Source: Paenibacillus sp. FSL H8-0548
Lineage (GTDB): Bacteria > Bacillota > Bacilli > Paenibacillales > Paenibacillaceae
DNA length: 64,000 nucleotides
Assembly: GCF_038630985.1 (NCBI RefSeq)
Contig: NZ_CP152049.1
Coordinates: 5,352,501-5,416,500, forward strand
Reading direction: 5' to 3'
Part shown: positions 52,645 through 61,389 of the stretch, piece by piece
Position numbering within the stretch: position 1 is the stretch's first letter
Layout of the letters: each line of letters starts with the position of its first letter
The notes under the pieces: model-generated
Databases searched by the model: none
Told to the model about the DNA's origin: nothing
The model's input: only the letters and a program-made list of their open reading frames with translations
Translations under genes and position numbers: made by a program

Positions 52645-54075
52645 CTAAGCGCCATATTGCTCATAGAAATAATTCATAAAAAGCTCATCCGGGTCGTACT
52701 GCTTCTTCTTAGCAAAAAACTGCTCATGCCTCGGATAGACGTTCTTGAACTGCTCCAGCGTTGGATAAGCAATATAAGGCAAATAATAAGAACCACCATA
52801 TGTGATGAGCTCATCTACGATCCGCTCCACCCCCTGCTTCATTTGAAGCTGTCCTTCCTTTGACAATGGTGCATGGAACAAGCAAACAAGAGCCAGCATA
52901 TCCTGCTTCGCATACGATAAGACCGCTTCCTCATCTTTATTCACATAACGGATCGTTATATTAAGCAGGTTCAAATCCTCTTCCTTCACAATAGCGCCGA
53001 GCTGCTGTACAAATTCATCAAACTGAGGCAGCGGTATAAAATATTCCTGCAGCAGATCGTTTGCTCCCGGCCCGCTATACTCCATAAACTCAGACGCTGC
53101 GCGCATCGCATTGTTGCGGCTGACGATTTTTTCCGATTGCTCTACGAAAAAATACTTTTGCAAATTCCACTGTAGATTTCTGCCCCACTCCGTTGATCGA
53201 TTGATATTAAACAGCAGCTTCCCGGGAGCAACCCAATTCTCATTGCTTCTCAGCTCATTATAATCGGTAAGCTTTAGCGAATCGTCTATAGTGTAATTTT
53301 TGGCAAAAGCCTCCTTGAAATAGCTGTCCTTCGCAACCGAAATCCGAGCGATATGCAATCGTATAGCCGCATTTGGCAGCACCTCATTTTGAAAATAATG
53401 ACTATATTCATCCAGCTCCATCAATATTGTTGACTCACGGTACAGCTCATCTTCAGTCAAGCTTAGCGTCACGTCCAAAATAATACCGAACAGTCCATAG
53501 CCCCCCAGCGCCAGCGAAAATAAATCAGCATTTTCCGAGCGGCTTACATTTCGAATGCTGCCATCTGCAGTCAACAACCGGAAGGATTCCACGCTTTTGA
53601 TCAGCGAGCCATTGCGTATGTCTCTGCCATGCGCATTAATGCTGATAGAGCCGCCTATCGTAAAAGAATTAAGCGATTGCATCGTTTTCACGGATAGTCC
53701 GTACGGATTGACAGCCTCCTGTACATCCTCCCAGGTTGCACCTGCTTGCACGATCATTCGCTTGCTGCTGGGATCTACAGAAATGATCCGATTGTAACTT
53801 GTCATATCGACGACGATAGCATCCTTATAATAGGTATGCCCTCCTTGGCTGTGGCGCTGTCCTGCTATAGACAGCTTAAGTCCCTTTTCCTTCGCTTCCG
53901 CTACGAGCTGTACAAGCTGCTCCTCGGCCTTGCCTAGAATGACCCGTTCCACCTTCACAGGGTGAAGACGGCTGTAATCGGTCACGAGGAACGGATTCTG
54001 ATCAGCCGAGCTAGTTCTTACATATTGCAAAGCAGCCAGTGCAATCAGCAAGAGCAGCGCGATTCCTTTTTTCAT
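52645..54075 (-). CDS. secreted or membrane-anchored FAD-binding oxidoreductase
   Basis: This is a 476-aa protein. An N-terminal hydrophobic segment (about 3-22) acts as signal or anchor. The PCMH-type FAD domain follows: LSIAGQRHSQGGH near 73-85, VDMTSYNRI, GGSISINAHGRD near 145-156 and ALGGYGLFGII near 195. The C-terminal part is like those of lactone, alditol or cytokinin oxidases and ends WxxY-like NYFYEQYG. It probably oxidises an alcohol or sugar derivative outside the cell. The substrate is unknown. The ATG at 54075 follows a G-rich site by about 7 nt. Confidence 0.85.
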   Translation of the reverse strand: MKKGIALLLLIALAALQYVRTSSADQNPFLVTDYSRLHPVKVERVILGKAEEQLVQLVAEAKEKGLKLSIAGQRHSQGGHTYYKDAIVVDMTSYNRIISVDPSSKRMIVQAGATWEDVQEAVNPYGLSVKTMQSLNSFTIGGSISINAHGRDIRNGSLIKSVESFRLLTADGSIRNVSRSENADLFSLALGGYGLFGIILDVTLSLTEDELYRESTILMELDEYSHYFQNEVLPNAAIRLHIARISVAKDSYFKEAFAKNYTIDDSLKLTDYNELRSNENWVAPGKLLFNINRSTEWGRNLQWNLQKYFFVEQSEKIVSRNNAMRAASEFMEYSGPGANDLLQEYFIPLPQFDEFVQQLGAIVKEEDLNLLNITIRYVNKDEEAVLSYAKQDMLALVCLFHAPLSKEGQLQMKQGVERIVDELITYGGSYYLPYIAYPTLEQFKNVYPRHEQFFAKKKQYDPDELFMNYFYEQYGA

Positions 54076-54112
54076 ACCGATGCCCCCCATTCTGCCCAGA
54101 ACGCAAAACTAC

Positions 54113-54210
54113 AAGGTGAAACGGCTGTCGCCGTCCTTATGGCGGTGGCGCGTTACATTCCGGAGAAATATAGAAAAAGTATGGCGAAATGATATAATTT
54201 CCTATATTTT
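54113..54210 (+). repeat. dispersed double-hairpin module, copy 4
   Basis: The copy runs from AAGGTGAAACGGCTGTCGCC to TTTCCTATATTTT, between the FAD oxidase start and the Gfo/Idh terminator. Hairpin I reads GTTAC instead of GTTTC, giving one mismatch; hairpin II is intact. Confidence 0.85.
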
Positions 54211-54265
54211 AAAAAAAGGCCTCCCCAAAGCGATGAACATCGTTGTCATCATCTAAGAGGAGGCC
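54211..54265 (-). terminator. rho-independent terminator of the Gfo/Idh gene
   Basis: On the minus strand GGAGGCC... pairs with GGCCTCC at the far end, with inner GATGATGACAACGATG / CATCG-type pairing, then seven T's. It directly abuts repeat copy 4. Confidence 0.82.
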
Positions 54266-54304
54266 TGCTTATTTTATAGTTAGATAGAGCTTAGGTTTGC
54301 TTAC

Positions 54305-55372
54305 TTAATTCCAATTCAGCTTAACCTCATTGCCCGTGCGGGAGGATTCGTAAATGGCATCAAGAATACGGTTGTTTGTGTAGCCTGACAGTGCAGATGT
54401 GATCGGCTGCTTGCCTTCGCGGATACATTCGGCAAAATGACGGCTCATCAGAATACGGTCCTCTTCGCCATCTAGCGGAGTAATGTCGCTCTCCGCAATC
54501 CCTGTTTCCGTATGCGTTACATATTTACCGTCATTCCCCACAATTGCTACACCGCCCTGCGTACCCATCAAATGAATGAAGGGCTCCTCGGACATAAATG
54601 CAGCATGCGCCGCCCAGCTTACTTCAAGAGACAAGGTAGCACCGTTATCGAACTTGATCAGCGCTGAGGCGAGATCCTCAACATCATAATACCCATCCCA
54701 ATTTGGCGTTCCCCAGCTTCCGATCCCTTCCCGTTTAGGGCCAAACTCAGCATAGGTAGAGCCATAAACGGATATTGGCTTCGGATTGCCCATCAGATAA
54801 AGGGATAGATCCAGCATATGAACGCCGATATCAATGAGCGGACCGCCGCCGGATTGATCCTTGCGCGTAAACCATGAGCCCCAGCCAGGTATGCCTTTCT
54901 TGCGAATCCAGCCAGCCTTAGCATTATAAATATGGCCTACATCACCATTATCAACGCGTTGTTTGAGCGCTCGGCTAAGTCCTGTCCAGCGCATCTGATG
55001 GGACATCATCAATATTTTACCAGATCTCTCGGCTTCCTCTACAATCTCGCGTGCCGCTTCGGAATGAATTGCCATTGGCTTCTCCAAGAGAACATGCTTG
55101 CCTTGCTTCAGCGCTTCAATGGCAAGAGCAGCATGGAAGCTGTTCGGTACGCCGATCACAACAGCATCAATAGAAGAGTCCTCAAGCATAGCTTGCGGGC
55201 TTGCATGAACCATCTCGATACCGTGCTCCGCTGCACGCTGTTCGGCAAGCGGAAGATACGCGTCCGTAACCGCGACGACGTCTATCCCGTCTACCTTTTG
55301 GAATGTCTGCATATGAATGTTGCCGATCGCGCCTGCACCAATAACACCTAGTCGTATAGTTGCATGAGTCAT
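54305..55372 (-). CDS. Gfo/Idh/MocA family oxidoreductase
   Basis: This 355-aa protein has an N-terminal NAD(P)-binding Rossmann fold (LGVIGAGAIGNIH at 8-20), the family's EKPMA motif near 95-100 and a C-terminal substrate domain with GGGPLIDIGVHMLDL (about 175-189), where the Asp and His are catalytic. Members oxidise or reduce sugars and inositols. The substrate is unknown. AGGAGG lies about 8 nt before the ATG. Upstream lies a 40-bp tandem repeat with perfect palindromes that probably regulates it. Confidence 0.92.
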   Translation of the reverse strand: MTHATIRLGVIGAGAIGNIHMQTFQKVDGIDVVAVTDAYLPLAEQRAAEHGIEMVHASPQAMLEDSSIDAVVIGVPNSFHAALAIEALKQGKHVLLEKPMAIHSEAAREIVEEAERSGKILMMSHQMRWTGLSRALKQRVDNGDVGHIYNAKAGWIRKKGIPGWGSWFTRKDQSGGGPLIDIGVHMLDLSLYLMGNPKPISVYGSTYAEFGPKREGIGSWGTPNWDGYYDVEDLASALIKFDNGATLSLEVSWAAHAAFMSEEPFIHLMGTQGGVAIVGNDGKYVTHTETGIAESDITPLDGEEDRILMSRHFAECIREGKQPITSALSGYTNNRILDAIYESSRTGNEVKLNWN

Positions 55373-55388
55373 TTCTTGCTCCTCCTAA

Positions 55389-55468
55389 AGGTTTGCGAAT
55401 GCAAACCTCGCTTCGTAAGATTTAGCTTAGGTTTGCGAATGCAAACCGTGCTTCGTAAGATTTGGATA
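55389..55468. promoter_or_regulatory. two tandem 40-bp repeats, each with a GGTTTGC-GAAT-GCAAACC palindrome
   Basis: Units 55389-55428 and 55429-55468 share the palindrome (55390-55407, 55430-55447) and the following GCTTCGTAAGATTT. They lie between the Gfo/Idh ribosome site and a -10 TATACT (55474-55479, minus strand), so they would be in the leader just after the start of transcription. This position suits repressor operators or paired RNA hairpins. Confidence 0.75.
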
Positions 55469-55535
55469 ACTCTAGTATAACCGTTTCGACTATTCTCGTC
55501 ATTGTACGTATTTGGCGCGCTAATGTCCTCGTTTG

Positions 55536-56642
55536 TCATTTTCCGCAGAGGCGCCAGGTCTCACCATGGGGAAGCACGATAATTCGCTTGTCCTCAATAC
55601 ATCTTTTTCTGCGTGCTGCCTCCAAACGATCCAGCGCCTCCCGTGGCGTATCATCCGCAAGCTTGAAGGCGCCATAGTGCATGGGAACGAACCATTTCGC
55701 CTCTAGATCGTCAAAAGCTTGAAGTGCTTGCTCCGGCGTAATATGCTGCGGTCCCATAAACCATTCCGGCTCGTAAGCTCCTATCGGCAGAAGAGCAACC
55801 TCGATGGAGAAACGACGGCCAATCTCCTTGAAGCCTTGGAAATACCCGCTATCTCCCGCAAAATAAATCGTCGAGGAATCGGTTAAAATCGGTCGTTCAG
55901 TTCTGTTTAATTCGTTGAAGAATGGATGCGTTTCTGTTGAAATTGACTCAGCTGCACTAGCAATTTCCTTACGCACCGCAGCATTCTCTGAGCCTTTATC
56001 GGATGTCTTTGGTTTTCCGCCAAAGCGGCTGACTATCTTCGCACTCCGCGTAGAAGGACGTCCAATGACAAATCCTCCCCAATGTGAGCTATTCGTATCC
56101 CACGGATTACGGCGAGTTGAATGCTGAGATGGCACAAAAGTAAATTTGACGCCATTGATCAGTACAGACTCCCACCAGTGGAGCTCTTTAACATTAATAA
56201 AGCCCTTTTTGCGCAGCTTTGGACCGAGTCCAGCCGGTACAAGCAGCTGCCTGGTGCCAATAAGTTTGCGAAGCGAGTTTATATTTAAATGATCATAATG
56301 GGAATGGGAGATAAGCACGACATCAACCGGCGGAACATCCTCAACCTTGATGCCCGGCGGGGACAGTCTTTTTTGGAAAGCCATCTTCGTAGACCACACG
56401 GGATCTGTAATAATGTTCAAGCCGCCAAATTGAATGAAAAAAGTGGAATGCCCTACCCATGTTAAGGAAGGCTGTTGTCTATTTTTCTCCAAATATGCAA
56501 TGTCAGGTTCAACATTCGGAACGGTGAATGAATAATCCTTCAATTTCAGCCTACGAATGCGTTCCTGACGCCATCTTTTGAACTGCTTCAAAGAAGTATG
56601 CTGCTCGATATGATCAATATTCGCAAATCGTCTTAACTTCAA
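55536..56642 (-). CDS. MBL-fold hydrolase (NAPE-PLD/RomA-like)
   Basis: This 368-aa protein contains the metal motif SHSHYDHLN near 112-120, TWVGHSTFFIQ and NIITDPVWS before it, then HWGGFVIG, YFAGDSGY (about 265) and PMHYGAFKL (about 322). This layout matches the NAPE-phospholipase D-like group of metallo-beta-lactamase hydrolases. The substrate in bacteria is unknown. An insertion of about 60 polar residues (about 195-255) separates the two halves of the fold. The TTG at 56642 is preferred: GGAGGG lies 8 nt upstream. Confidence 0.88.
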   Translation of the reverse strand: MKLRRFANIDHIEQHTSLKQFKRWRQERIRRLKLKDYSFTVPNVEPDIAYLEKNRQQPSLTWVGHSTFFIQFGGLNIITDPVWSTKMAFQKRLSPPGIKVEDVPPVDVVLISHSHYDHLNINSLRKLIGTRQLLVPAGLGPKLRKKGFINVKELHWWESVLINGVKFTFVPSQHSTRRNPWDTNSSHWGGFVIGRPSTRSAKIVSRFGGKPKTSDKGSENAAVRKEIASAAESISTETHPFFNELNRTERPILTDSSTIYFAGDSGYFQGFKEIGRRFSIEVALLPIGAYEPEWFMGPQHITPEQALQAFDDLEAKWFVPMHYGAFKLADDTPREALDRLEAARRKRCIEDKRIIVLPHGETWRLCGK

Positions 56643-56810
56643 CTGTTCATCCCTCCCTCGCAAACATCTGTTATTTATAAAGATACCAAGCCTGCGGTAG
56701 TCATTGCAAATATGTTATTTATTCGTGAATTCAATGGCTATGCCATGACAGCCACGCTAGCTGCTCGGAAACTAAGCGAAAAATTGCTGCATTGTTCGCA
56801 TCCTTCCATA

Positions 56811-56829
56811 AAATAAGTTACACTTATTT
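56811..56829. promoter_or_regulatory. 19-bp perfect palindrome between divergent genes
   Basis: AAATAAGT-TAC-ACTTATTT has 8-bp perfect arms with a 3-bp centre. It lies 100 bp before the CvfC gene and 170 bp before the divergent MBL gene. It has the size of a dimeric repressor site. Confidence 0.45.
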
Positions 56830-56928
56830 ATAGAGTTTTACACATAAGACTACGCTTTCGACGCAGATTTTGTTACAGTGCGCCAACAAAAAAATGTTCG
56901 AAACATAAATTTCCCAGGAGGTTTCCTC

Positions 56929-58086
56929 ATGAAACTAATTTCAATAGAGCCAACACCGAGCCCGAATTCCATGAAGCTGAACGTTGATGAAATGCTTCCA
57001 CGTGGACGTCGACTCACTTATAAAGCAAGCGAAGCAAGTGAGGCGCCTGAGCTGTTTCAACAGCTTTTGCAAATTAATGGCGTGCGCGGTCTGTTCCGAA
57101 CTGCCGACTTTATTGCCCTCGACCGCAAACCTGGCGCTGATTGGGCGGCGATTTTGGCGGCAGCAGGTCAATTGCTGCAAAAGGATGAAGCAAGCGAGGA
57201 ACAAGACGACAGCAGCAAAGGCCCTGCGACAAGCTTCGGCGAAGCAACCGTGCTCGTGCAAATGTATCGCGGAATTCCAATGCAGGTTCGTGTGCGTATG
57301 GGAGACAGTGAGGTTCGCTCAGCGCTCCCTCCCCAGTTCGCCGAAGCTGTCAGCCTCGCCGCAGGCTCTGGCATGATTCGCGAGCGCAAGCTCGAAGAGT
57401 TTGGCGTTCGATACGGAGAACCCGAGGAGATTGCAGCAGAAATAGTGCGCGAGCTTGAAGCCTCCTATACGAGCGAACGGCTCGAAGCACTCATTCAAGC
57501 TGCTATTGAGCTTGGAAGCACTGCCGCGGAGGAGGGAACTGTACTCACAGTGGTGAGACCGACTCCACTGACGCTGGAAGAGGCGCAGGCGCAATTCGCT
57601 TCACCTGACTGGCAGGTTCGATACGCCGCCTTGGATCGCTATATCTCCACCGTTGAAGGCTTGCCTTTGCTCGCCGCGGCAATCAAGGATGAAAATACAT
57701 CGATTCGCCGATTAGCGGTCATCTATTTGGGCGATCTCCGCTCACCCGAGGCACTTCCGCATTTGTTTACCGCACTGCGTGATACTTCGACGTCGGTGAG
57801 GCGGACAGCTGGCGACACTTTATCTGATCTCGGCGATCCCGCTGCGATCGGCCCAATGATCGAGTCGCTTCGAGACAAAAACAAGCTTGTCCGCTGGCGG
57901 GCAGCACGTTTTCTATATGAGGCTGGCGAAGAATCCGCGGTAGAGGCGCTGCGCGAAGCTGCCAAGGACAGTGAATTTGAAATCCAGCTGCAAGCCCAAA
58001 TGGCGCTTGAGCGAATTGAGCGCGGCGAAGAAGCCGCTGGCTCTGTATGGCAGCAAATGACTGCCTCTCGCAAGAGTGAAGCATAA
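56929..58086 (+). CDS. CvfC family protein (Nfu-like N-terminal domain plus HEAT repeats)
   Basis: This is a 385-aa protein. Residues 1-90 match the Nfu N-terminal domain (ISIEPTPSPNSMKLNVDE and GVRGLFRTADFIALDR). Residues 225-375 form HEAT-like repeats (WQVRYAALDRYI, SIRRLAVIYLGDL, SVRRTAGDTLSDLGD, VRWRAARFLYEAG). It corresponds to the 'conserved virulence factor C' family (B. subtilis YpgR); molecular function is not defined, with iron-sulfur or protein-scaffold roles suggested by the domains. The ATG at 56929 has AGGAGG 8 nt upstream. Confidence 0.9.
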   Translation: MKLISIEPTPSPNSMKLNVDEMLPRGRRLTYKASEASEAPELFQQLLQINGVRGLFRTADFIALDRKPGADWAAILAAAGQLLQKDEASEEQDDSSKGPATSFGEATVLVQMYRGIPMQVRVRMGDSEVRSALPPQFAEAVSLAAGSGMIRERKLEEFGVRYGEPEEIAAEIVRELEASYTSERLEALIQAAIELGSTAAEEGTVLTVVRPTPLTLEEAQAQFASPDWQVRYAALDRYISTVEGLPLLAAAIKDENTSIRRLAVIYLGDLRSPEALPHLFTALRDTSTSVRRTAGDTLSDLGDPAAIGPMIESLRDKNKLVRWRAARFLYEAGEESAVEALREAAKDSEFEIQLQAQMALERIERGEEAAGSVWQQMTASRKSEA

Positions 58087-58206
58087 CCGGCTGTGCAGCA
58101 AAGCTGCATTTGGGCTGTAGTCTTCACCTAATGCCTCTGCATGCCATGATGCAGAAGGTATGTAAACAAGAGGAACATATTTCTTTGCAAACTATAGTAT
58201 ACGATC

Positions 58207-58232
58207 CGGGGTGCAGAGATGCACCCCGTTTG
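58207..58232 (+). terminator. terminator after the CvfC gene
   Basis: The perfect 9-bp stem CGGGGTGCA / TGCACCCCG with GAGA loop is followed by TTTGT. Confidence 0.75.
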
Positions 58233-58376
58233 TATGCACCACTCCAACTTAAATCCAGTATCACACGGCATCTCATCAACTAGAGCAAGTGATTTAGTTT
58301 TCTGCACTCATGCGCTTCTGCTATCCTGTTGCTACACTACTAATCCTCTACTCTACGGAAAGCTCTGCTGCTTTAC

Positions 58377-58522
58377 CCAACATACTGTTCTTCCGACACA
58401 CTAATGCTACCCCTACTCCTACTTTAGCCAACACGCTGTTCTTCCGGCACACTAATGCTACCCCTACTCCTACTTTAACCAACATACTGTTCTTCCGACA
58501 CACTTACGCTACTCCTACTTTA
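58377..58522. repeat. 51-bp tandem repeat, about 2.9 copies
   Basis: Units start at 58377, 58428 and 58479, each CCAACAyrCTGTTCTTCCGrC then ACACTAATGCTACCCC; the third is shortened to 44 bp, and a decayed fourth start follows at 58523. The period is a multiple of three, which keeps a plus-strand frame open. Confidence 0.85.
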
Positions 58523-58673
58523 CCAACACTCTTTTCTACCGACGCACTAACGCTACACTGCACTTTTTACAATGTACGACCATCTCCTCCTCATGCCTCT
58601 AATGCTACACTGCACTTTTTGCAACGGAATGCCCTCTAACACGCTCATTTCCTGCTATTTCAGCTAATTCTGC

Positions 58674-58694
58674 TGCAATTCTGCAGTGTAGCTC
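58674..58694 (-). repeat. short dispersed repeat (GAGCTACACTGCAG family), copy 2
   Basis: This is the exact reverse complement of 49779-49799 over 21 bp. It lies among degenerate relatives that share GCTACACTGCA (58551-58571, 58611-58625). Confidence 0.75.
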
Positions 58695-58985
58695 ACCATT
58701 TGAGCTGTATGTCAGGTTTCTATTGCACTTTCTACAATGTGGCTCATCGTCGTGCGCAACTATACGCCATATAGAATAACGCCGCCCAGGGCAGCATGTT
58801 ACTTGTACAGTGAGCAAGCCTCAGCAAGCGCAATTCCTGCAAGGCGACTACACCTTTTGTAAAAAGATTACTCACTAAGGGAATTGCCCTTGCTTTGCTC
58901 TTGCATTGCTCTTACTTTTCCTTCAACTCAGCTTACTCACCATACCCGCATGCAGAACAACAATACTCATATGGCCAACAACAAC

Positions 58986-59012
58986 AAAAAGAGGTACAGC
59001 GATGCACCTCTT
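58986..59012 (-). terminator. terminator of the transglutaminase-like gene
   Basis: On the minus strand GAGGTGCA / TGTACCTC with a short loop is followed by five T's, 25 bp beyond the gene's stop. Confidence 0.75.
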
Positions 59013-59037
59013 CATCTATCTATTCCACCCAAGCAAA

Positions 59038-60222
59038 CTAACGTCCATATTCGAGCTGGATGCGCACTATAAGCGACTTATCTCCAGCATAGGGCTCATA
59101 GCTTGCTCGGTAGCCGACTGGCACGCTGACATTCTCAAAGGCAGCCTTCAGCGCTGCAGGAAATTCCTCGCCCTGCTCATATCTGAATTCAAGGCTTGCT
59201 GTACGAGCTTCAAGCGCTGTTTGGATCACATTATCCAGCTGCTTCGAGCTTGTCACCGTATATTCCGGCTCCAGCCAGTGCAAGCCAAGCGAAAGCTTCA
59301 GCTTGCTGAAGCGGCTGCGCTCTGTCTGAATACCCTGCTGCTCAAGCTCGCGTATCGTATCCGCATAGGATACAGCTGCCGCTGGATATGTTTTAGTCCA
59401 CTGATGGTCCACTCTAAGCTCCTGATCCGTCCGCAAATAATAATTGTAGCGAATGGTGCTCTCTCCTGATTTAACGGCTTCCTTGGACGACTCCTTGCCT
59501 GCCGCTTGAATACCGACGGGATCATCCCATGTCAAATCCAGATGATACCACGCACCATCCAGCTTCACCATATTCCAAGCGTGCTCTCCCGTATTTACGG
59601 TACCCTCTGCAATGATCGCCGTTATTCCAGCTTCATTCAGCATCTTATAGCCAAGCAGCGCATAGCCCTGACATACCGCCTCACCTATAGTCACAGCATC
59701 ATACGCCGTATAGCGCTTCAAGGACTGATCGTATTCAACATGACTGACAACCCAATCATGAATCGCTTTTATTTTCTCGTGGTCATTCATCCCCGGTTCG
59801 AGAACAGCTTGAAGTGCTTTAGCTACTTCGCGATCCACGACTGCTGTTTGCTCTAATGTCTCGCGGTACCTAGCTTCAATACTAATGGTTGACTTGTCTC
59901 CCCAGCTTCGAATGGTATAGATATAGGATTCAAGAATATAGGCTGCATAATCATCATGTCCAAGTGCAGCGCGGATAACCTCCGTTAATTTGTCCGACAG
60001 CTCCTGCTTGTCCCCTATGTAAATAACAGAGAAGCGCTCGGCTCTCGCCTGAAACTGCTTCGCGATTTCCAGCTCCAGACGCTCCAGCTTATTCGTTTCC
60101 TCCACAGCAGACACCTCTTCCGATTCCGCTGAAGCAGGAAATATATCCAGCTTAAAATCTAGATAGAACGCAGCACCTATTATGATGAAGACCATCACTA
60201 GCTTGGATACTATTCTACGCAT
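59038..60222 (-). CDS. membrane-anchored transglutaminase-like domain protein
   Basis: This 394-aa protein has one N-terminal membrane helix (about 6-24) and a transglutaminase-like core. The catalytic triad is Cys in GEAVCQGYALLGY (about 190), His in TGEHAWNMVKLDG (about 218) and Asp in YHLDLTWDDPVG (about 235). The core faces outside the cell. Bacterial members act as peptidases or cross-linking enzymes, often on the wall. A C-terminal domain of about 140 residues has no assignment. AGGAGG lies 5 nt before the ATG. Confidence 0.85.
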   Translation of the reverse strand: MRRIVSKLVMVFIIIGAAFYLDFKLDIFPASAESEEVSAVEETNKLERLELEIAKQFQARAERFSVIYIGDKQELSDKLTEVIRAALGHDDYAAYILESYIYTIRSWGDKSTISIEARYRETLEQTAVVDREVAKALQAVLEPGMNDHEKIKAIHDWVVSHVEYDQSLKRYTAYDAVTIGEAVCQGYALLGYKMLNEAGITAIIAEGTVNTGEHAWNMVKLDGAWYHLDLTWDDPVGIQAAGKESSKEAVKSGESTIRYNYYLRTDQELRVDHQWTKTYPAAAVSYADTIRELEQQGIQTERSRFSKLKLSLGLHWLEPEYTVTSSKQLDNVIQTALEARTASLEFRYEQGEEFPAALKAAFENVSVPVGYRASYEPYAGDKSLIVRIQLEYGR

Positions 60223-60391
60223 TCGAACCTCCTAGACGCTAAGCGAAAAGATGCTTCTTCTAGAAAAAAGTCTTTTCACCAGCCTAATATTAATTAAAAA
60301 CTGCGAAAGTGCAGCTTGTAATGTAAATGTAATATTTCTCTCATCTTGATTTCATCTTATGCATATATAATAAATTCATGACCCCCCTTTA

Positions 60392-61372
60392 TTATATATT
60401 CTCTCTTGAAGCCTGCAGCCCTGTGCTGCGGGCTTCCTTTTTTTCAATTGCTGCGATCCCGATCGTCTTCTGAAAAAAAGGAATAACCTGCTCCCAAAAG
60501 GCTGGCTCCTGCTCTGAAGCGCTGTGTCCGTTCGTCGATACGAACAGCGTTTGTATCATCCCTTCAGGCAATTGCTGTCTCAGCTCTCTTAAATCCTCCG
60601 CACTAATAAAATCATCGCCGCTCGAGTGGATCATCAGCACTGGGGTACGCCCCTCATCCCGGCTGCCAGCGTACTTCGCCAGTACTAAAGGTATTCTTGC
60701 TGCATTGAACTGTGCTCGTGATATTCCAGCCCGAATAAGCCATACCATTGGTATCAAATAGGCAAGCGGAAATAACGGAATTTTTTTGCGTTTCAGCTCA
60801 GACTTCATCATCGTCTCGAAATAAACAGGCATTGAATCAGTCACGACGGCGCGCACGCTTACCCCCTGATCAAGCGCGAGCAGAGCGCCAAAGCCTCCTA
60901 ACGAATGCCCAAGCAGCGCTACTCTTTCTGAATCTATGCCAGGAAGCCGCCTTGCTACAGCAACAGCCGCCTGAACATCATCTCGAAACATTAATGCGGA
61001 AGGAGCGCTAATTGAATCGCTGTCGCCGTGGCTTCGCGCATCGTACATAAATACAGCAAAGCCCGCTTCATACAGTGAATGCGTATAACGAAGCACGCGC
61101 GTCCGATTGGAGCCCCAGCCATGTGCGAGAACGATAAGAGGCAGCTTGTCATTGTGCTGCTCCGCAAGCGTGGTTGGCTGGAGCAGCCAGCCCTCCATCT
61201 TAGAACCATGGCTGGTAAAGGATACGGATTGCCACTCCGTATTTACGATCGGCTCACTCTCATTTGACAGCTTGCGAGGCTTCTGGCTGCGAGCTCCCAT
61301 TTGCCAGACAAATACAGCAAGCAAAGCAACGATTATGATGAAGCTGGCGATTAGCCATAAAGCAGCCACCAC
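60392..61372 (-). CDS. alpha/beta hydrolase, membrane-anchored
   Basis: This 326-aa protein has an N-terminal membrane helix (about 5-25), oxyanion region LAHGWGSNR near 85, nucleophile elbow GHSLGGFG near 157 (catalytic Ser), Asp in HSSGDDFIS near 250 and His in TNGHSASEQ near 283. It is a serine hydrolase of the YfhR/BAAT-like group, substrate unknown. The start is GTG at 61372, after AGGAGGGG. It lies 17 bp after the aldolase gene and probably belongs to the same transcript. Confidence 0.88.
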   Translation of the reverse strand: MVAALWLIASFIIIVALLAVFVWQMGARSQKPRKLSNESEPIVNTEWQSVSFTSHGSKMEGWLLQPTTLAEQHNDKLPLIVLAHGWGSNRTRVLRYTHSLYEAGFAVFMYDARSHGDSDSISAPSALMFRDDVQAAVAVARRLPGIDSERVALLGHSLGGFGALLALDQGVSVRAVVTDSMPVYFETMMKSELKRKKIPLFPLAYLIPMVWLIRAGISRAQFNAARIPLVLAKYAGSRDEGRTPVLMIHSSGDDFISAEDLRELRQQLPEGMIQTLFVSTNGHSASEQEPAFWEQVIPFFQKTIGIAAIEKKEARSTGLQASRENI

Positions 61373-61389
61373 ATTTAGCCCCTCCTACT

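Larger units (their letters stand above)
58087..59037. other. non-coding, repeat-rich interval
   Basis: This 951-bp stretch holds the CvfC terminator (58207-58232), a 51-bp tandem repeat (58377-58522), several degenerate copies of the GCTACACTGCA-TTTTT-CAA sequence (near 58551, 58611 and 58710), the second copy of the 21-bp dispersed repeat (58674-58694), and the terminator of the next gene (58986-59012). Open frames across it are low-complexity and lack ribosome sites, so I call no gene. Confidence 0.65.

Noticed and set aside
55381..55480. Rho-independent terminator at the GGTTTGC palindromes
   Set aside because: Stems are 7 bp with no T-run on either strand, and they lie just upstream of a start codon, so an operator or leader element fits better.
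58906..59469. 187-codon plus-strand open frame
   Set aside because: It runs antisense through the C-terminus of the transglutaminase-like gene and across its terminator; no ribosome site; composition reads as a shadow frame.
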